A stretch of DNA of 64,000 bases from Puniceibacterium antarcticum (GCF_002760615.1 NZ_AWWI01000064.1:62001-126000); one strand, 5' to 3'; positions 1 to 8,929 are shown, counted from the first letter of the stretch. Notes: generated by a model not told the origin, from the letters alone. A program made the numbers and translations.

Positions 1-2
1 AG

Positions 3-1082
3 GCCGTAATCAAAGACGTGTTCGAACGATACTTCCTGAATGAAACCCCCGAAAACATCGAACTCCTCTTCCGCCGTACCTTCAGCTCGGGCTTCACCCA
101 GCGCCCGGACCTCACCGTCATGGGGGCTTTTTCAGGCCTTGAAATCGCCTGCTGGGATATTCTGGGCAAGGCGCGCGACCGCCCGGTCTGGGCGCTTCTG
201 GGTGGCATGGTGAACCCGCGCATCCGCGCCTATACCTATCTCTACCCGCTGGAACAGCACAATCTGACCGACTTCTGGAACAACCCCGATCAGGCCGCCG
301 ACTCTGCCCTCGACCTCGTGGCGCGCGGCTATACGGCGGTAAAATTCGACCCCGCCGGCCCCTATACGATCCACGGCGGCCACCAGCCCGCGCTCTCGGA
401 CATCTCGCGCTCGGTGGCCTTCTGCAAGGCGATCCGCGAGGCGGTGGGCGACCGCGCCGACCTGCTCTTTGGCACCCACGGCCAGTTCACCACCTCGGGC
501 GCGATCCGTCTGGGCCAAGCCATCGAACCCTACCTGCCGCTCTGGTACGAAGAACCCATCCCCCCCGACAACCTGCTCGAATTTGCGCAGGTCGCCCGCG
601 CCGTGCGCATCCCCATCGCCACGGGTGAACGCCTCACCACCAAATCCGAATTCGCCACCCTGCTGCGCACCGGCGGGGCCAGCATCCTGCAGCCCGCTCT
701 GGGCCGCTCCGGCGGGATATGGGAGACGAAAAAGATCGCCGCCATGGCCGAGGCCTTCAATGCCGAAATGGCGCCGCATCTCTATGCAGGCCCCGTGGAA
801 TGGGCCGCCAACGTGCATTTCGCCGCCTCGATTCCCAACCTGCTGCTGGCCGAGACCATCGAAACGCCGTTCCACAGCGCCCTGATCAGGAACAGCATCC
901 AGATCGAAAACGGCTATATCGTGCCGCCCACCGCCCCGGGTCTGGGCATCGAGGTGGACGAGGATCTCGCCCGCGCCCATCCCTACACCGGCACCGGCCT
1001 GCATTTACAGATGCAAGAGGCCCCCTGCGACTATCAGAACGACAACCACTTCATGGGCGGCGCACCACCCGTGGCGGACTGA
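3..1082 (+). CDS. Mandelate racemase / muconate lactonizing enzyme family protein, 5' end cut by window
   Basis: Enolase-superfamily enzyme, probably a sugar-acid dehydratase or cycloisomerase. The reading frame is open from base 3 with no true start, so perhaps 40-60 N-terminal residues (the capping domain start) lie outside the window; 359 codons are visible. The barrel carries the AVKFDPAGP segment holding a lysine at the usual base position, then WYEEP and IATGERL, which match the second and third metal-ligand strands of the family. The strand that should supply the first ligand reads FGTHGQFT, so the usual Asp is not obvious. The exact substrate cannot be named. The gene converges on an acyl-CoA ligase gene across a long stem-loop. 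Confidence 0.85.
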   Translation, partial: AVIKDVFERYFLNETPENIELLFRRTFSSGFTQRPDLTVMGAFSGLEIACWDILGKARDRPVWALLGGMVNPRIRAYTYLYPLEQHNLTDFWNNPDQAADSALDLVARGYTAVKFDPAGPYTIHGGHQPALSDISRSVAFCKAIREAVGDRADLLFGTHGQFTTSGAIRLGQAIEPYLPLWYEEPIPPDNLLEFAQVARAVRIPIATGERLTTKSEFATLLRTGGASILQPALGRSGGIWETKKIAAMAEAFNAEMAPHLYAGPVEWAANVHFAASIPNLLLAETIETPFHSALIRNSIQIENGYIVPPTAPGLGIEVDEDLARAHPYTGTGLHLQMQEAPCDYQNDNHFMGGAPPVAD

Positions 1083-1087
1083 TCCCG

Positions 1088-1129
1088 CCACAGGCAAGGG
1101 CGGCACCGACGCGCTGCCCTTGCCTGTGG
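1088..1129. terminator. Stem-loop between convergent genes
   Basis: A perfect 14-bp inverted repeat (1088-1101 and 1116-1129, arm CCACAGGCAAGGGC) with a 14-nt loop sits between two converging genes. Neither side has a U-tract, so it may work as a two-way transcription barrier or an mRNA 3'-end stabiliser rather than a classic intrinsic terminator. Confidence 0.6.
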
Positions 1130-1137
1130 CCTCAAAG

Positions 1138-3018
1138 TTACTTCAGCCAGTCCCAAGGCCGGGTGAATGCGCCCAGCACGGCCGAAACCTGCGCCTCGTC
1201 CGCACCATTTGCCGCCAGTTTCGCCACAAGCCCGCGCTTATTGTCATCCACCACCGACACGACCCGCGCCGCGCACTCCGCCTCGGCAAGCGCGCCGTTA
1301 TACACCCGGGTGATCGCCATCTTGCGCAGATCCGGCTTGAACACCTTGCCCACCGCCGTCTTGGGCAGTTCGTCCAGAATGGTCATGTGCTTTGGCTGCG
1401 CCGCGCGTTCATGCACGTGCACCCGGGCGTACTCCAGCAGCTCTGCCTCGCTCACGGTGCTGCCGCTCACCAGCTCCACATAGGCACAGGGCAGCTCTCC
1501 GGCATGGGCATCGGGCTGACCGATGGCCCCGGCAAAGGCCACCGCCGGATGCCCCAGCAGCGCCTCTTCGATCTCGGCGGGGTCGATGTTATGCCCGCCC
1601 CGGATGATCAGATCCTTGGCCCTCCCGGTGATCCAGAGGTATCCGTCCCCATCGACACGCCCCAGATCGCCGGTGCGCAGATGCGTGCCGTAATGGAACA
1701 GATCCCGGTTCTTGTCCGCCTCGGTATAGGTATGCCCCGCATAGACCCCGGGGTTCGAAATACAGATCTCCCCGACCTCATCCACGCCGCATTCAACAGG
1801 CTGACCATCCACCACCCGCAGAATCTTGACATCCGTATAGGGCATCGGAATCCCGATGGATCCGACCTTTTTCACCCCCTCGACCGGATTGACTGACACC
1901 AGACAGGTCGCCTCTGTCAGACCATAGCCTTCGACGATGGACACCCCCGTCGCCTCTTCGAACCGCCGGAACAGCTCAAGCGGCAGCGGCGCAGACCCCG
2001 AAAACGCTGTCTTGACCGACGACACATCCGCATCCACCGGACGCTGCATCAGCGCCGACAGCGCCGTTGGAACGGTGATCACAAAGGTGATCTTCCAGCG
2101 CTCGATCAGCTTCCAGAAATTGTCGAACACCCCCTCGCCGCGATAGCCCTGCGGCGTGGGAAACACCACATGCGCCCCCGAAGACAGCGATGCCATCAGG
2201 ATCACATGCACCGCAAAGACATGAAACAGCGGCAGCGGGCAGATGATGTTGTCCTGCTCGCTGAACAGCAATGTATGCCCCAGCCAGCCGTTGTAGATCA
2301 TGCCGCTATAGGTGTGCTGCGCCACCTTGGGCATGCCCGTCGTGCCCCCGGTGTGGAAATAGGCCGCCACCCGGTCTTTCTGCACATCCTCGAACTGCAG
2401 AATCTTCGGCTGGCGCGCGCATTCCCGACGGAAACATTTCACATCCACATGGTCGGCGCCCCGCAGCTTGGGCCGCAGAAACGGCACGATCCACGACTTC
2501 GGCGGCGTCAGATAGCGGTTGAGGTCCACCTCAAGCACCGTCTTCACCCCCGGCGCATGGCGGCAGGCCTCGTGCACCTTCTGCGCCACGTCGGTCTTGG
2601 GGAACGGCTTCAGCGTGACGACAACCTTGGCCTTGGTCTCGCGCAGGATCGACGCGATCTGTTCGGGCTCAAGCAGCGGATTGATCGGATTGGCGATCCC
2701 CGCCACCATCGCGCCCAGCAGGGCCACGGTCGTCTCGTTGCAGTTGGGCAGCGCATAGGCCACCACATCCGTCTCACCGATTCCCAGTTCGCGAAACAGG
2801 TTCGCCGCCTGCGTCACCCGGTCCAGAAGCTGCGACCAGCGCAGGGTCTCGGCCTTGTCCTTGGGTCCCGAAAAGATCTGATAGCTGACCGCCGGGCGAT
2901 CCGGAAAGGTCCCCGTCGTGCGGCTCAGCAATCCAAAAAGTGTCTTGGGCAGATCCCTGTCCTGCCACGGCATCTCTGCCTCTAGCGCATTCCGGTCTGC
3001 CATGGATGCAAAGCCCAT
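1138..3018 (-). CDS. AMP-dependent acyl-CoA synthetase/ligase
   Basis: Adenylate-forming enzyme of 626 aa that activates a carboxylic acid to acyl-AMP and then acyl-CoA. The phosphate-binding loop HTGGTTGMPK lies near residue 220, an aromatic core VEGYGLTEAT follows, and the hinge/C-terminal signature TGRAKDLIIRGG is near residue 466. The C-terminal lysine segment PKTAVGKVFKPDLRK is present. The ATG at 3018 is preferred over upstream in-frame codons because TAAGGAGGAGA lies about 10 bases before it. Chain-length preference cannot be read from the sequence; a fatty or aromatic acid is likely. It stands alone on this strand and is separated from the ABC exporter gene by a palindromic repeat. 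Confidence 0.9.
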   Translation of the reverse strand: MGFASMADRNALEAEMPWQDRDLPKTLFGLLSRTTGTFPDRPAVSYQIFSGPKDKAETLRWSQLLDRVTQAANLFRELGIGETDVVAYALPNCNETTVALLGAMVAGIANPINPLLEPEQIASILRETKAKVVVTLKPFPKTDVAQKVHEACRHAPGVKTVLEVDLNRYLTPPKSWIVPFLRPKLRGADHVDVKCFRRECARQPKILQFEDVQKDRVAAYFHTGGTTGMPKVAQHTYSGMIYNGWLGHTLLFSEQDNIICPLPLFHVFAVHVILMASLSSGAHVVFPTPQGYRGEGVFDNFWKLIERWKITFVITVPTALSALMQRPVDADVSSVKTAFSGSAPLPLELFRRFEEATGVSIVEGYGLTEATCLVSVNPVEGVKKVGSIGIPMPYTDVKILRVVDGQPVECGVDEVGEICISNPGVYAGHTYTEADKNRDLFHYGTHLRTGDLGRVDGDGYLWITGRAKDLIIRGGHNIDPAEIEEALLGHPAVAFAGAIGQPDAHAGELPCAYVELVSGSTVSEAELLEYARVHVHERAAQPKHMTILDELPKTAVGKVFKPDLRKMAITRVYNGALAEAECAARVVSVVDDNKRGLVAKLAANGADEAQVSAVLGAFTRPWDWLK

Positions 3019-3150
3019 CAGCCGTCTCCTCCTTAACTTCCGGCCTCTCCCGGGCCATCGCGTTGCCTCAGTTTCCCGAGGAACGCGCCGCGACGCAAGC
3101 CCGCCCGACGCTGCGGCATCAAAACTCTGACGCAACGTCGGGCTCTTCCG

Positions 3151-3217
3151 GTTTCACCTGTCTCAAAATATCCCGGGGGAGTCACCCTTCAGGGTGACGG
3201 GGGCAGCGCCCCCTCCC
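3151..3217 (+). repeat. REP-like intergenic palindromic repeat, copy 1
   Basis: This block of about 67 bp holds the core AAATATCCCGGGGGAG (3166-3181), then a hairpin GTCACCCTTCAGGGTGAC (3181-3198), then GGGGCAGCGCCCC. An inverted copy with the same order of parts is at 47157-47216 and a shorter one at 55008-55050. All three are intergenic. Confidence 0.65.
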
Positions 3218-3226
3218 ACGCCAGAG

Positions 3227-5026
3227 TTACTCTGCCGCGATCCCGTCGGTGAACTGCAACCGGGCCAGCCGCGCATACAGCCCGCCTTCGGACACCAGCG
3301 CATCATGCGCGCCCATGGCGACGATCCGCCCCTGATCCAGCACGACAATCCGGTCGGCCTTTTTCACCGTCGCCAGACGGTGCGCCACAATGATCGTGGT
3401 GCGGTCGCGCGACAGCTTGTCCACGGCACGCTGCACCGCCCGTTCGCTTTCGGCGTCCAGCGCGCTGGTCGCCTCGTCCAGCAGCAGCACCGGCGCATCG
3501 CGCAGGATGGCGCGTGCAATGGCGATGCGCTGCTTCTGCCCGCCCGACAGCATCACACCGCGTTCCCCCAGCCAGGTGTCATACCCCTCGGGCAGCCGGT
3601 CGATGAATTCAGACGCCGCTGCGGCCTCTGCTGCCGCCTCAATCTCGGCGTCCGTGGCGTCAGGACGGCCAAAGCGGATATTTTCGCGGGCCGAGGCGGC
3701 AAAGATCACCGGGTCCTGCGGCACCAGCGCGATATGCTTGCGAAAGGCGTCGCGCTCCAGATCGGCCAGCGACATGCCATCCATGCGGATTGCGCCTTGG
3801 TCCGGGTCATAGAACCGCTGGATCAGCTGGATGATCGTGGTCTTGCCCGCCCCCGACGGGCCGACCAGCGCCACGGTCTCGCCCGCGCGGATCTGCAAAT
3901 CGATCCCGTCCAGCGCCGCCACACCGGGCCGCGCCGGATAGGCAAAGCTCACGTTGTCGAACGCAATCTCGCCCCGCACCGGGTTCGGCAGCACCGCAGG
4001 CGACTCCGGGTCCGTCACCGGATCCTCGGTCTGCAGCAGCTCGACCAGACGTTCGGTCGCCCCCGCCGCGCGCTGCAATTCACCGATGACTTCGGACAGG
4101 GCGGCGACCGACCCGGCCACCATCACCGCATAGATCACGAACTGCACCAGCGACCCCGGCGTCATTGACCCGGCGCGCACATCCCAGGCCCCGATCCACA
4201 GCACCCCGACAATCCCCGTGAACACGAGGAAAATCACGATCGCCGTCATCAGCGCCCGCGTCCAGATCCGACGCCGCGCCGCGTCAAAGCTTTTCTCGGT
4301 CACATCGCCAAAGGCCGCACGCGAAATAGTCTCATGCGTGAACGCCTGCACCGTCTGCACCGAACTCAGCGCCTCGGACGCATTGCCAGACGAGGCCGCA
4401 ATCCAGTCCTGATTTTCGCGGCTCAGCTTGCGCAGCTTGCGCCCCAGCGTGAGGATCGGCACCACCACGGCGGGCACGATCAGCAGCACCATCAGCGTCA
4501 GCTTCCACGAGGTGAACAGCATCAGCACCAGACCGCCCGCAAAGATCAGGATATTGCGCAGCGCGATGGACACGGACGACCCGATCACGCTCAGGATCAG
4601 GGTGGTGTCGGTGGTGATCCGGCTCAGCACTTCGCCGGTCATGATCTTTTCGTAAAACACCGGCGAGAGGCCGATAACGCGGTCGAACACCGCCTTGCGG
4701 ATGTCGGCAACAACCCGCTCGCCCAGCCGCGTGACCAGCGCATACCGCAGCGCCGTCCCCACAGCGAGCAACGCGGCAATCGCCAGCGCCGCGCCGAAAT
4801 ACTGGTTGAGCAGCGCGCCGCTGCCATCCTCGAAATTGTCCACCACCCGGCGCACAGCCAGCGGCAGGATCAGCGACACACAGGCGGTCAGGACCAGCGC
4901 CATCAGCGCCAGGATCACAAGCCTGCTGTAGGGCAGCATAAAGGGCCAGAGGCTGCCAAGCGATCCCAGCCGTTTCGATTTCTGGCGTTCGTCGTGACCC
5001 GTGGTCGGTGCGGTCTCTCGGGCCAT
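3227..5026 (-). CDS. ABC transporter, fused permease and ATPase (MsbA/LmrA-type exporter half)
   Basis: Inner-membrane exporter half-transporter of 599 aa that would act as a homodimer. An N-terminal six-helix ABC transmembrane domain (about residues 25-320) precedes one nucleotide-binding domain with Walker A GPSGAGKTT near residue 389, signature LSGGQKQR near 490, Walker B LLLDEATSALD near 512 and the switch His in VAHRLAT. A strong AGGAGGGG precedes the ATG at 5026. The layout fits the multidrug/lipid exporter family; the substrate is not known. The gene is divergent from the MscS channel gene and has no visible operon partner. Confidence 0.93.
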   Translation of the reverse strand: MARETAPTTGHDERQKSKRLGSLGSLWPFMLPYSRLVILALMALVLTACVSLILPLAVRRVVDNFEDGSGALLNQYFGAALAIAALLAVGTALRYALVTRLGERVVADIRKAVFDRVIGLSPVFYEKIMTGEVLSRITTDTTLILSVIGSSVSIALRNILIFAGGLVLMLFTSWKLTLMVLLIVPAVVVPILTLGRKLRKLSRENQDWIAASSGNASEALSSVQTVQAFTHETISRAAFGDVTEKSFDAARRRIWTRALMTAIVIFLVFTGIVGVLWIGAWDVRAGSMTPGSLVQFVIYAVMVAGSVAALSEVIGELQRAAGATERLVELLQTEDPVTDPESPAVLPNPVRGEIAFDNVSFAYPARPGVAALDGIDLQIRAGETVALVGPSGAGKTTIIQLIQRFYDPDQGAIRMDGMSLADLERDAFRKHIALVPQDPVIFAASARENIRFGRPDATDAEIEAAAEAAAASEFIDRLPEGYDTWLGERGVMLSGGQKQRIAIARAILRDAPVLLLDEATSALDAESERAVQRAVDKLSRDRTTIIVAHRLATVKKADRIVVLDQGRIVAMGAHDALVSEGGLYARLARLQFTDGIAAE

Positions 5027-5331
5027 GACCCCTCCTGATATCGGTGCCCCCCGTGTTTCACCACTCAGGCCGCCATGGTCAAGCGCCGCATTGCCGCGCC
5101 CTGCCCGACTCTGCCAAAAAAAGACGCAAAATGGGGATACTGGCCACGATCACCCCCTCCCAGACGTGGACCAAACGCCTTTGTCAGCTGCCTGCTGTGG
5201 CGACATGGGTACGCTGCACTGCGGAAAAATTCAGCGTCCGCCGAAACACTCCGCCTCAGGACCGCCGGTTTCCTAGGGATTGGGCGCGGCGTGCCTAGCT
5301 CAGACCCAAGCAACCCGGAAAGAGGTTTTAC
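5027..5331. other. Intergenic region between divergent genes, no gene seen
   Basis: This 305-bp region must hold promoters for the ABC exporter (minus) and the MscS channel (plus). AAAGAGG lies about 8 bases before the MscS start. I saw no convincing ORF, RNA gene or large repeat in it. Confidence 0.5.
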
Positions 5332-6486
5332 ATGGACCCCGTCCAAGATGTCGGACAGGTCATGCAGGACATGGAACAGGCCATCGGCGTGTTCGAAACC
5401 TACGTGCCCGCCCCGCTCTGGCCCTGGCTGATCGTCAGCATCGGCCTTGTCATCGCCCTGACCCTGCATGCCGTGCTCTGGCGTCCGGTGCGCCGCTTTT
5501 GCCACGGTCGCAGCGGTCTGGTCTTTACCGTCCTGCCCCGCCTGCGCCGTCCCAGCCGCCTGCTGATCCTGATGCTGGTGTCGCTGCTGCTGGTCAATGT
5601 CGCGGGCCTCCCCGAGGTCTGGAGCGCGGGCCTGACCCAGGGCGCCACCGCCACGCTGATGGTGATCATCGGCTGGATCTTCACCGTGGCACTGGATGTC
5701 GCCTGCCAGCGCTTTCTGGGCCGCCTGCCCGAAGACACCGAAGATAACCTCTCCTTGCGCAAACAGGCCACGCAGGTGCGCATGATCCAGCGCATCGGGC
5801 GGCTGTTGATCATCCTGCTGACCGCCGCGCTGGTCCTGTCCAGCTTTGACGCTGTGCGCCAGTTCGGCGTTTCGCTCTTTGCCTCTGCGGGTGCGGCCGG
5901 CCTTGTGCTCGGCTTTGCCGCCCGGCCCGTGCTGGCCAACCTCATGGCCGGCATCCAGATCGCCCTGACCCAGCCGATCCGCATCGACGACGTCGTCATC
6001 GTCGAAGGCGAATGGGGCTGGATCGAGGAAATCACCTCGACCTACGTCGTTGTGCGCATCTGGGACTGGCGCCGCCTTGTGGTGCCGCTGAGCTATTTCA
6101 TTGAAAAGCCGTTCGAAAACTGGACCCGCGAAAGTGGCTCGATCATCGGCGCGGTGACCTGGCATCTCGACTACACCGCCCCCGTGGCCGAAATCCGCGA
6201 AAAGCTAGAAGAGATCGTGCGCGGCTCCTCCCGCTGGGACAAAAAGGTGGTGAACCTGCAACTGATTGAAACCGACCGCGACAGCATCACCATCCGCGCC
6301 CTGATGAGCGCGCGCAATTCCCCCATCGCCTGGGAGCTGCGCTGCGAAGTGCGCGAAAAGATGCTGGAATGGCTGCAGCGCGAACATGCGGAAAGCCTGC
6401 CCAAAGTGCGCACGCAGCTGCAGATCAATCAATCGCCGTCAGAAGACGCGCCCGTGCAGATGCACAAACGCGCGGCAAACGGTTGA
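5332..6486 (+). CDS. MscS-family small-conductance mechanosensitive ion channel
   Basis: Inner-membrane channel of 384 aa that would open under membrane tension and release solutes during osmotic downshock. About five hydrophobic segments precede the family's pore helix, a glycine/alanine-rich stretch AGAAGLVLGFAARPVLAN near residues 185-202, followed by the cytoplasmic beta domain (IQIALTQPIRIDDVVIV) and an alpha/beta C-terminal domain. It has more transmembrane segments than E. coli MscS, as in many longer MscS paralogues. The stop codon is only 13 bp from the left copy of the tRNA-Gly att repeat, so before integration this gene directly faced the tRNA gene. Confidence 0.92.
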   Translation: MDPVQDVGQVMQDMEQAIGVFETYVPAPLWPWLIVSIGLVIALTLHAVLWRPVRRFCHGRSGLVFTVLPRLRRPSRLLILMLVSLLLVNVAGLPEVWSAGLTQGATATLMVIIGWIFTVALDVACQRFLGRLPEDTEDNLSLRKQATQVRMIQRIGRLLIILLTAALVLSSFDAVRQFGVSLFASAGAAGLVLGFAARPVLANLMAGIQIALTQPIRIDDVVIVEGEWGWIEEITSTYVVVRIWDWRRLVVPLSYFIEKPFENWTRESGSIIGAVTWHLDYTAPVAEIREKLEEIVRGSSRWDKKVVNLQLIETDRDSITIRALMSARNSPIAWELRCEVREKMLEWLQREHAESLPKVRTQLQINQSPSEDAPVQMHKRAANG

Positions 6487-6499
6487 TAAGGGGATAAAT

Positions 6500-6515
6500 T
6501 GGAGCGGGCGACGGG
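6500..6515 (+). repeat. Attachment-site direct repeat, distal end
   Basis: TGGAGCGGGCGACGGG is identical to 12116-12131 in the tRNA-Gly 3' end. The match is exactly 16 bp; the bases on both sides differ between the copies. It marks the junction of the element with the mscS side of the chromosome. Confidence 0.85.
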
Positions 6516-6608
6516 CTACAGGCGCTTAAATCGAACCTCAACGGCCCCGACACTTCTCAAACATTTTCAGCTACTTGCCGCTCCTCTTTCTTCCGGCGGA
6601 TTTTTCTG

Positions 6609-6649
6609 TGTGTGCCTGACGTGCCGCTCTTGTGTGCCTGACGTGCCGC
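6609..6649 (+). repeat. Tandem 19-bp repeats, candidate integrase arm sites
   Basis: TGTGTGCCTGACGTGCCGC occurs twice, at 6609-6627 and 6631-6649, with a 22-bp period, about 100 bp inside the distal att copy. The octamer TGTGTGCC recurs at 12028-12035, with TGTGTGCT at 12039-12046, at the other end of the element just before the tRNA att copy. Two-ended short direct repeats flanking the core resemble arm-type sites of tyrosine integrases or iterons; this role is inferred. Confidence 0.55.
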
Positions 6650-6756
6650 ACTTTTGTACCACAATCATGTGCCCGACTACTTGCCGACGCAAGGACGATT
6701 TGACAGGTCGTATCCACTGCGCCACGTTTGCTGAGTAATTGGTGGGGACGGACAGA

Positions 6757-7173
6757 ATGAAGAAACAGGGTCTTGTGGTTGGGTTAATTGCCTTGGGCGC
6801 TCTCGCTTCATGTGTGGAGCCAACTACTTCCACGGTTGCGGGACCATCAGGGGCCACCATAAGCACTGCGAAGTGCAGCCGGTCATCCGAAGGCTGCCTT
6901 AAGTCGGCGGCAACCAGCTGCAATGGGCCATACCAAGTTTTGGATAGTTACAGTAAATCCGGGGGGCTGATTGCCGACATTTTACCGGGTCCAGTAACAT
7001 GGTATTACATGTCTTACCAATGCGGGAGGTCTGATGGCCGGATGCCGTCTTTTGACTTTCGAGGGCAATCCTACCAGCCACCACCAATGGTAATTTCGCC
7101 GACATATACACCACGCACCACCACAACGAACTGTAACCGCTTGGGTAACTCCGTCTCATGCACCAGTTACTGA
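6757..7173 (+). CDS. Small putative lipoprotein on the integrated element
   Basis: A 138-aa protein starting MKKQGLVVGL, with a hydrophobic signal and a lipobox ending LASC at residues 16-19, so it is probably a lipoprotein. The mature part has several cysteines and a C-terminal proline/threonine-rich stretch (about residues 100-125). I do not recognise a named domain. An upstream TTG at 6739 is possible, but the ATG at 6757 gives a normal signal peptide. Its last 18 bases overlap the end of the oppositely oriented PIN-like gene. It is the first gene inside the element and looks less GC-rich than host genes. Confidence 0.7.
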   Translation: MKKQGLVVGLIALGALASCVEPTTSTVAGPSGATISTAKCSRSSEGCLKSAATSCNGPYQVLDSYSKSGGLIADILPGPVTWYYMSYQCGRSDGRMPSFDFRGQSYQPPPMVISPTYTPRTTTTNCNRLGNSVSCTSY

Positions 7174-7755
7174 AAAAGCGCTGCCCTCAATTAGTTTGAC
7201 TGCCTCTTCGGGATTACGGACCACTGCTTCCGGGAAGTCGTTATGTCCTTCGAGGACTCGGAACCTTTTGTCGCTGGTTACAAAAACATCATAACCGGCA
7301 TGGCGATGCGCCCAGAATGCCTGTACATCAAGAAGCTGGTTGCGCCATCGGGCATATCCCTTGGACGTAAGATCGTCCCCTTCATAGCCCTTTGCGGCGG
7401 CATACTCGGTCCATTCTGGCGGCGAGTTGGGGAATAGGGCGCGATAAATCGAATGCTCAACTGCAATGGTCTCGTCGCTACCCATGAGGCAATGGTCAAA
7501 GAAGCTTATGTCGAAGCGGCCAATTGATGGGAGCAATGGCAAATTTCCAAACCCCAGCGCATTTCTGCGCTCGTCGAACGTATTTAGTGAGGAAAGATAT
7601 CCGTCGCCCTCCTGCCGTTCAGAAGCACTAGAAGCGACTAGCGCAACCTCAACTGCACCCTTCTTAGCGGTAGCGAGCAAGCTCAATACGTGCACTGCCA
7701 TGCTGCGTTTCTCTGCAACGTCGATTATGCAGTTAGTATCCAATGTGAACTTCAT
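7156..7755 (-). CDS. PIN-like domain protein, possible nuclease
   Basis: A 199-aa protein beginning MKFTLDTNCIIDV, the N-terminal beta strand and first Asp of PIN-type nucleases. Acidic residues follow mid-protein (GSDETIAVEHS), and a C-terminal FVTSDKRF supplies the late Asp. The length exceeds that of VapC toxins (about 130 aa), and no antitoxin-like small gene lies next to it, so a plain VapBC pair is not supported. It may be an RNase effector of the element. The ATG at 7755 is chosen because the fold starts there; an upstream start at 7773 would add six residues. Base composition looks poorer in GC than in the flanking core genes. Confidence 0.65.
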   Translation of the reverse strand: MKFTLDTNCIIDVAEKRSMAVHVLSLLATAKKGAVEVALVASSASERQEGDGYLSSLNTFDERRNALGFGNLPLLPSIGRFDISFFDHCLMGSDETIAVEHSIYRALFPNSPPEWTEYAAAKGYEGDDLTSKGYARWRNQLLDVQAFWAHRHAGYDVFVTSDKRFRVLEGHNDFPEAVVRNPEEAVKLIEGSAFSVTGA

Positions 7756-8204
7756 CTCCGAGCCTCTCTCCATCGCCAGTTGCTTGGCCAGTTTTAACGT
7801 CTACGAAAAGCGAACTTGCCCCACAGTTACTACGGCAGGGCCCCGTTGGCTGTTGAGAGTTCACCTTACAGGACCAGAAGTGGGCGATGCTCGGAATATT
7901 TCACCACAAAATTCTGTAGCCCCGAGATGATATATATGGCCCCGGCAGGCTCCCCCGTGGAGGTACCCAAGATCACCAGCTAGGCCGTAGTTTGCTTCTT
8001 TGGCGGGAAGCTCCCGTTGATGACCTAAGCCGTGAAGGTCCCGGCGGCAGGGATGCGGCAGGGATAAGGGGCGGCGTGTTAAGGCGACTTTTAGGGTGTA
8101 CTTCAAGAGAACCGGACTCGAGGCGGTTCGATAAATGCCAATTGAAAACCCAAAGCGAACTAACGATAAGAGAACCACCTAAATAGAACCAAAGGTGCCC
8201 AGCC
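7756..8204. other. Non-coding region with repeats between PIN-like and recombinase genes
   Basis: About 450 bp with no convincing gene, lying between divergent starts. It contains the exact 9-mer AAGAGAACC twice (8105-8113 and 8168-8176), a related TAGAACC at 8184-8190, and an inverted repeat GAACCG-N9-CGGTTC (8109-8129). These could be recombinase or regulator binding sites upstream of the serine recombinase gene. Short ORFs across the region look like chance frames. Confidence 0.4.
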
Positions 8205-8834
8205 ATGTTCATCCGCGCTTATCTCCGAGCATCAACCAAAGACCAAGACGCCGACCGCGCCCGCACTGACCTCGAACACTTCGTCTCTGTGCGAGGGACC
8301 AAGATCGCATCCTATTACGTGGAGAACGAAAGCGGTGCAAAACTGGAGCGACCCGAGTTGATGCGCCTGATTGCAGATTGCCAGACAGGTGACGTGCTGT
8401 TGGTCGAACAGGTGGACCGCTTGAGTCGCTTGAATGCCAAGGACTGGGACAAGCTAAAGTCCGTGATCGGGGCCAAGCGCGTCCGCGTGGTGGCTCTCGA
8501 CCTGCCGACCTCCCACCAGTTAATGCAACCCGAAGCCGACGAGTTCACCGCGCGAATGCTGGATGCAATCAACGGCATGATGCTGGACATGCTCGCAGCC
8601 ATCGCCCGCAAGGACTATGATGACCGGAGACGCAGACAGCGGCAGGGGATTGAGCAGGCCAAGGCTGGCGGCGTCTATCGCGGAAGACCCGAAGACGCCA
8701 AACGGAATGCAGCTTTGGCAGCCATGCTCGACAACGGCCAGAGTTGGGCGAGCATCATAGCTGCTACGGGGTGCTCCCGCTCTACGCTGGCGCGGTTGAG
8801 GAAGCGCGGGAAGGACATTTCCGGGGCAGCCTGA
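8205..8834 (+). CDS. Serine recombinase (resolvase/invertase family)
   Basis: Site-specific DNA recombinase of 209 aa. The N-terminal catalytic domain has the nucleophile Ser near residue 10 in YLRASTKDQ and the conserved VEQVDRLSRL segment, with the long E-helix at about residues 110-140. A C-terminal helix-turn-helix (WASIIAATGCSRSTLARL) would bind DNA. Size and layout match Tn3-type resolvases and Hin/Pin invertases. AAAGG lies before the ATG, and a terminator follows at 8930. It could resolve dimers or invert DNA of the element; the non-coding repeats just upstream are candidate sites. Confidence 0.92.
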   Translation: MFIRAYLRASTKDQDADRARTDLEHFVSVRGTKIASYYVENESGAKLERPELMRLIADCQTGDVLLVEQVDRLSRLNAKDWDKLKSVIGAKRVRVVALDLPTSHQLMQPEADEFTARMLDAINGMMLDMLAAIARKDYDDRRRRQRQGIEQAKAGGVYRGRPEDAKRNAALAAMLDNGQSWASIIAATGCSRSTLARLRKRGKDISGAA

Positions 8835-8929
8835 TGCGAAACTCTTGGCGCGCCCATGTCCTGTTGGGCGATCAATGACTTTCGTGGAGGCGATAGCCCC
8901 CGGCCATTATCCCACAACTCAGACACAAC

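Noticed and set aside
6511-6530. Second tRNA gene at the distal att copy
   Set aside because: Only the 16-bp 3' end is present; the sequence after it cannot form the rest of a cloverleaf.
7156-7755. VapC toxin of a VapBC pair
   Set aside because: The protein is about 200 aa, and no small antitoxin gene is next to it; only a PIN-like call is supported.
7861-8212. Minus-strand ORFs of 79-105 aa upstream of the serine recombinase
   Set aside because: No domain, poor composition, overlapping each other in different frames; one overlaps the recombinase start.
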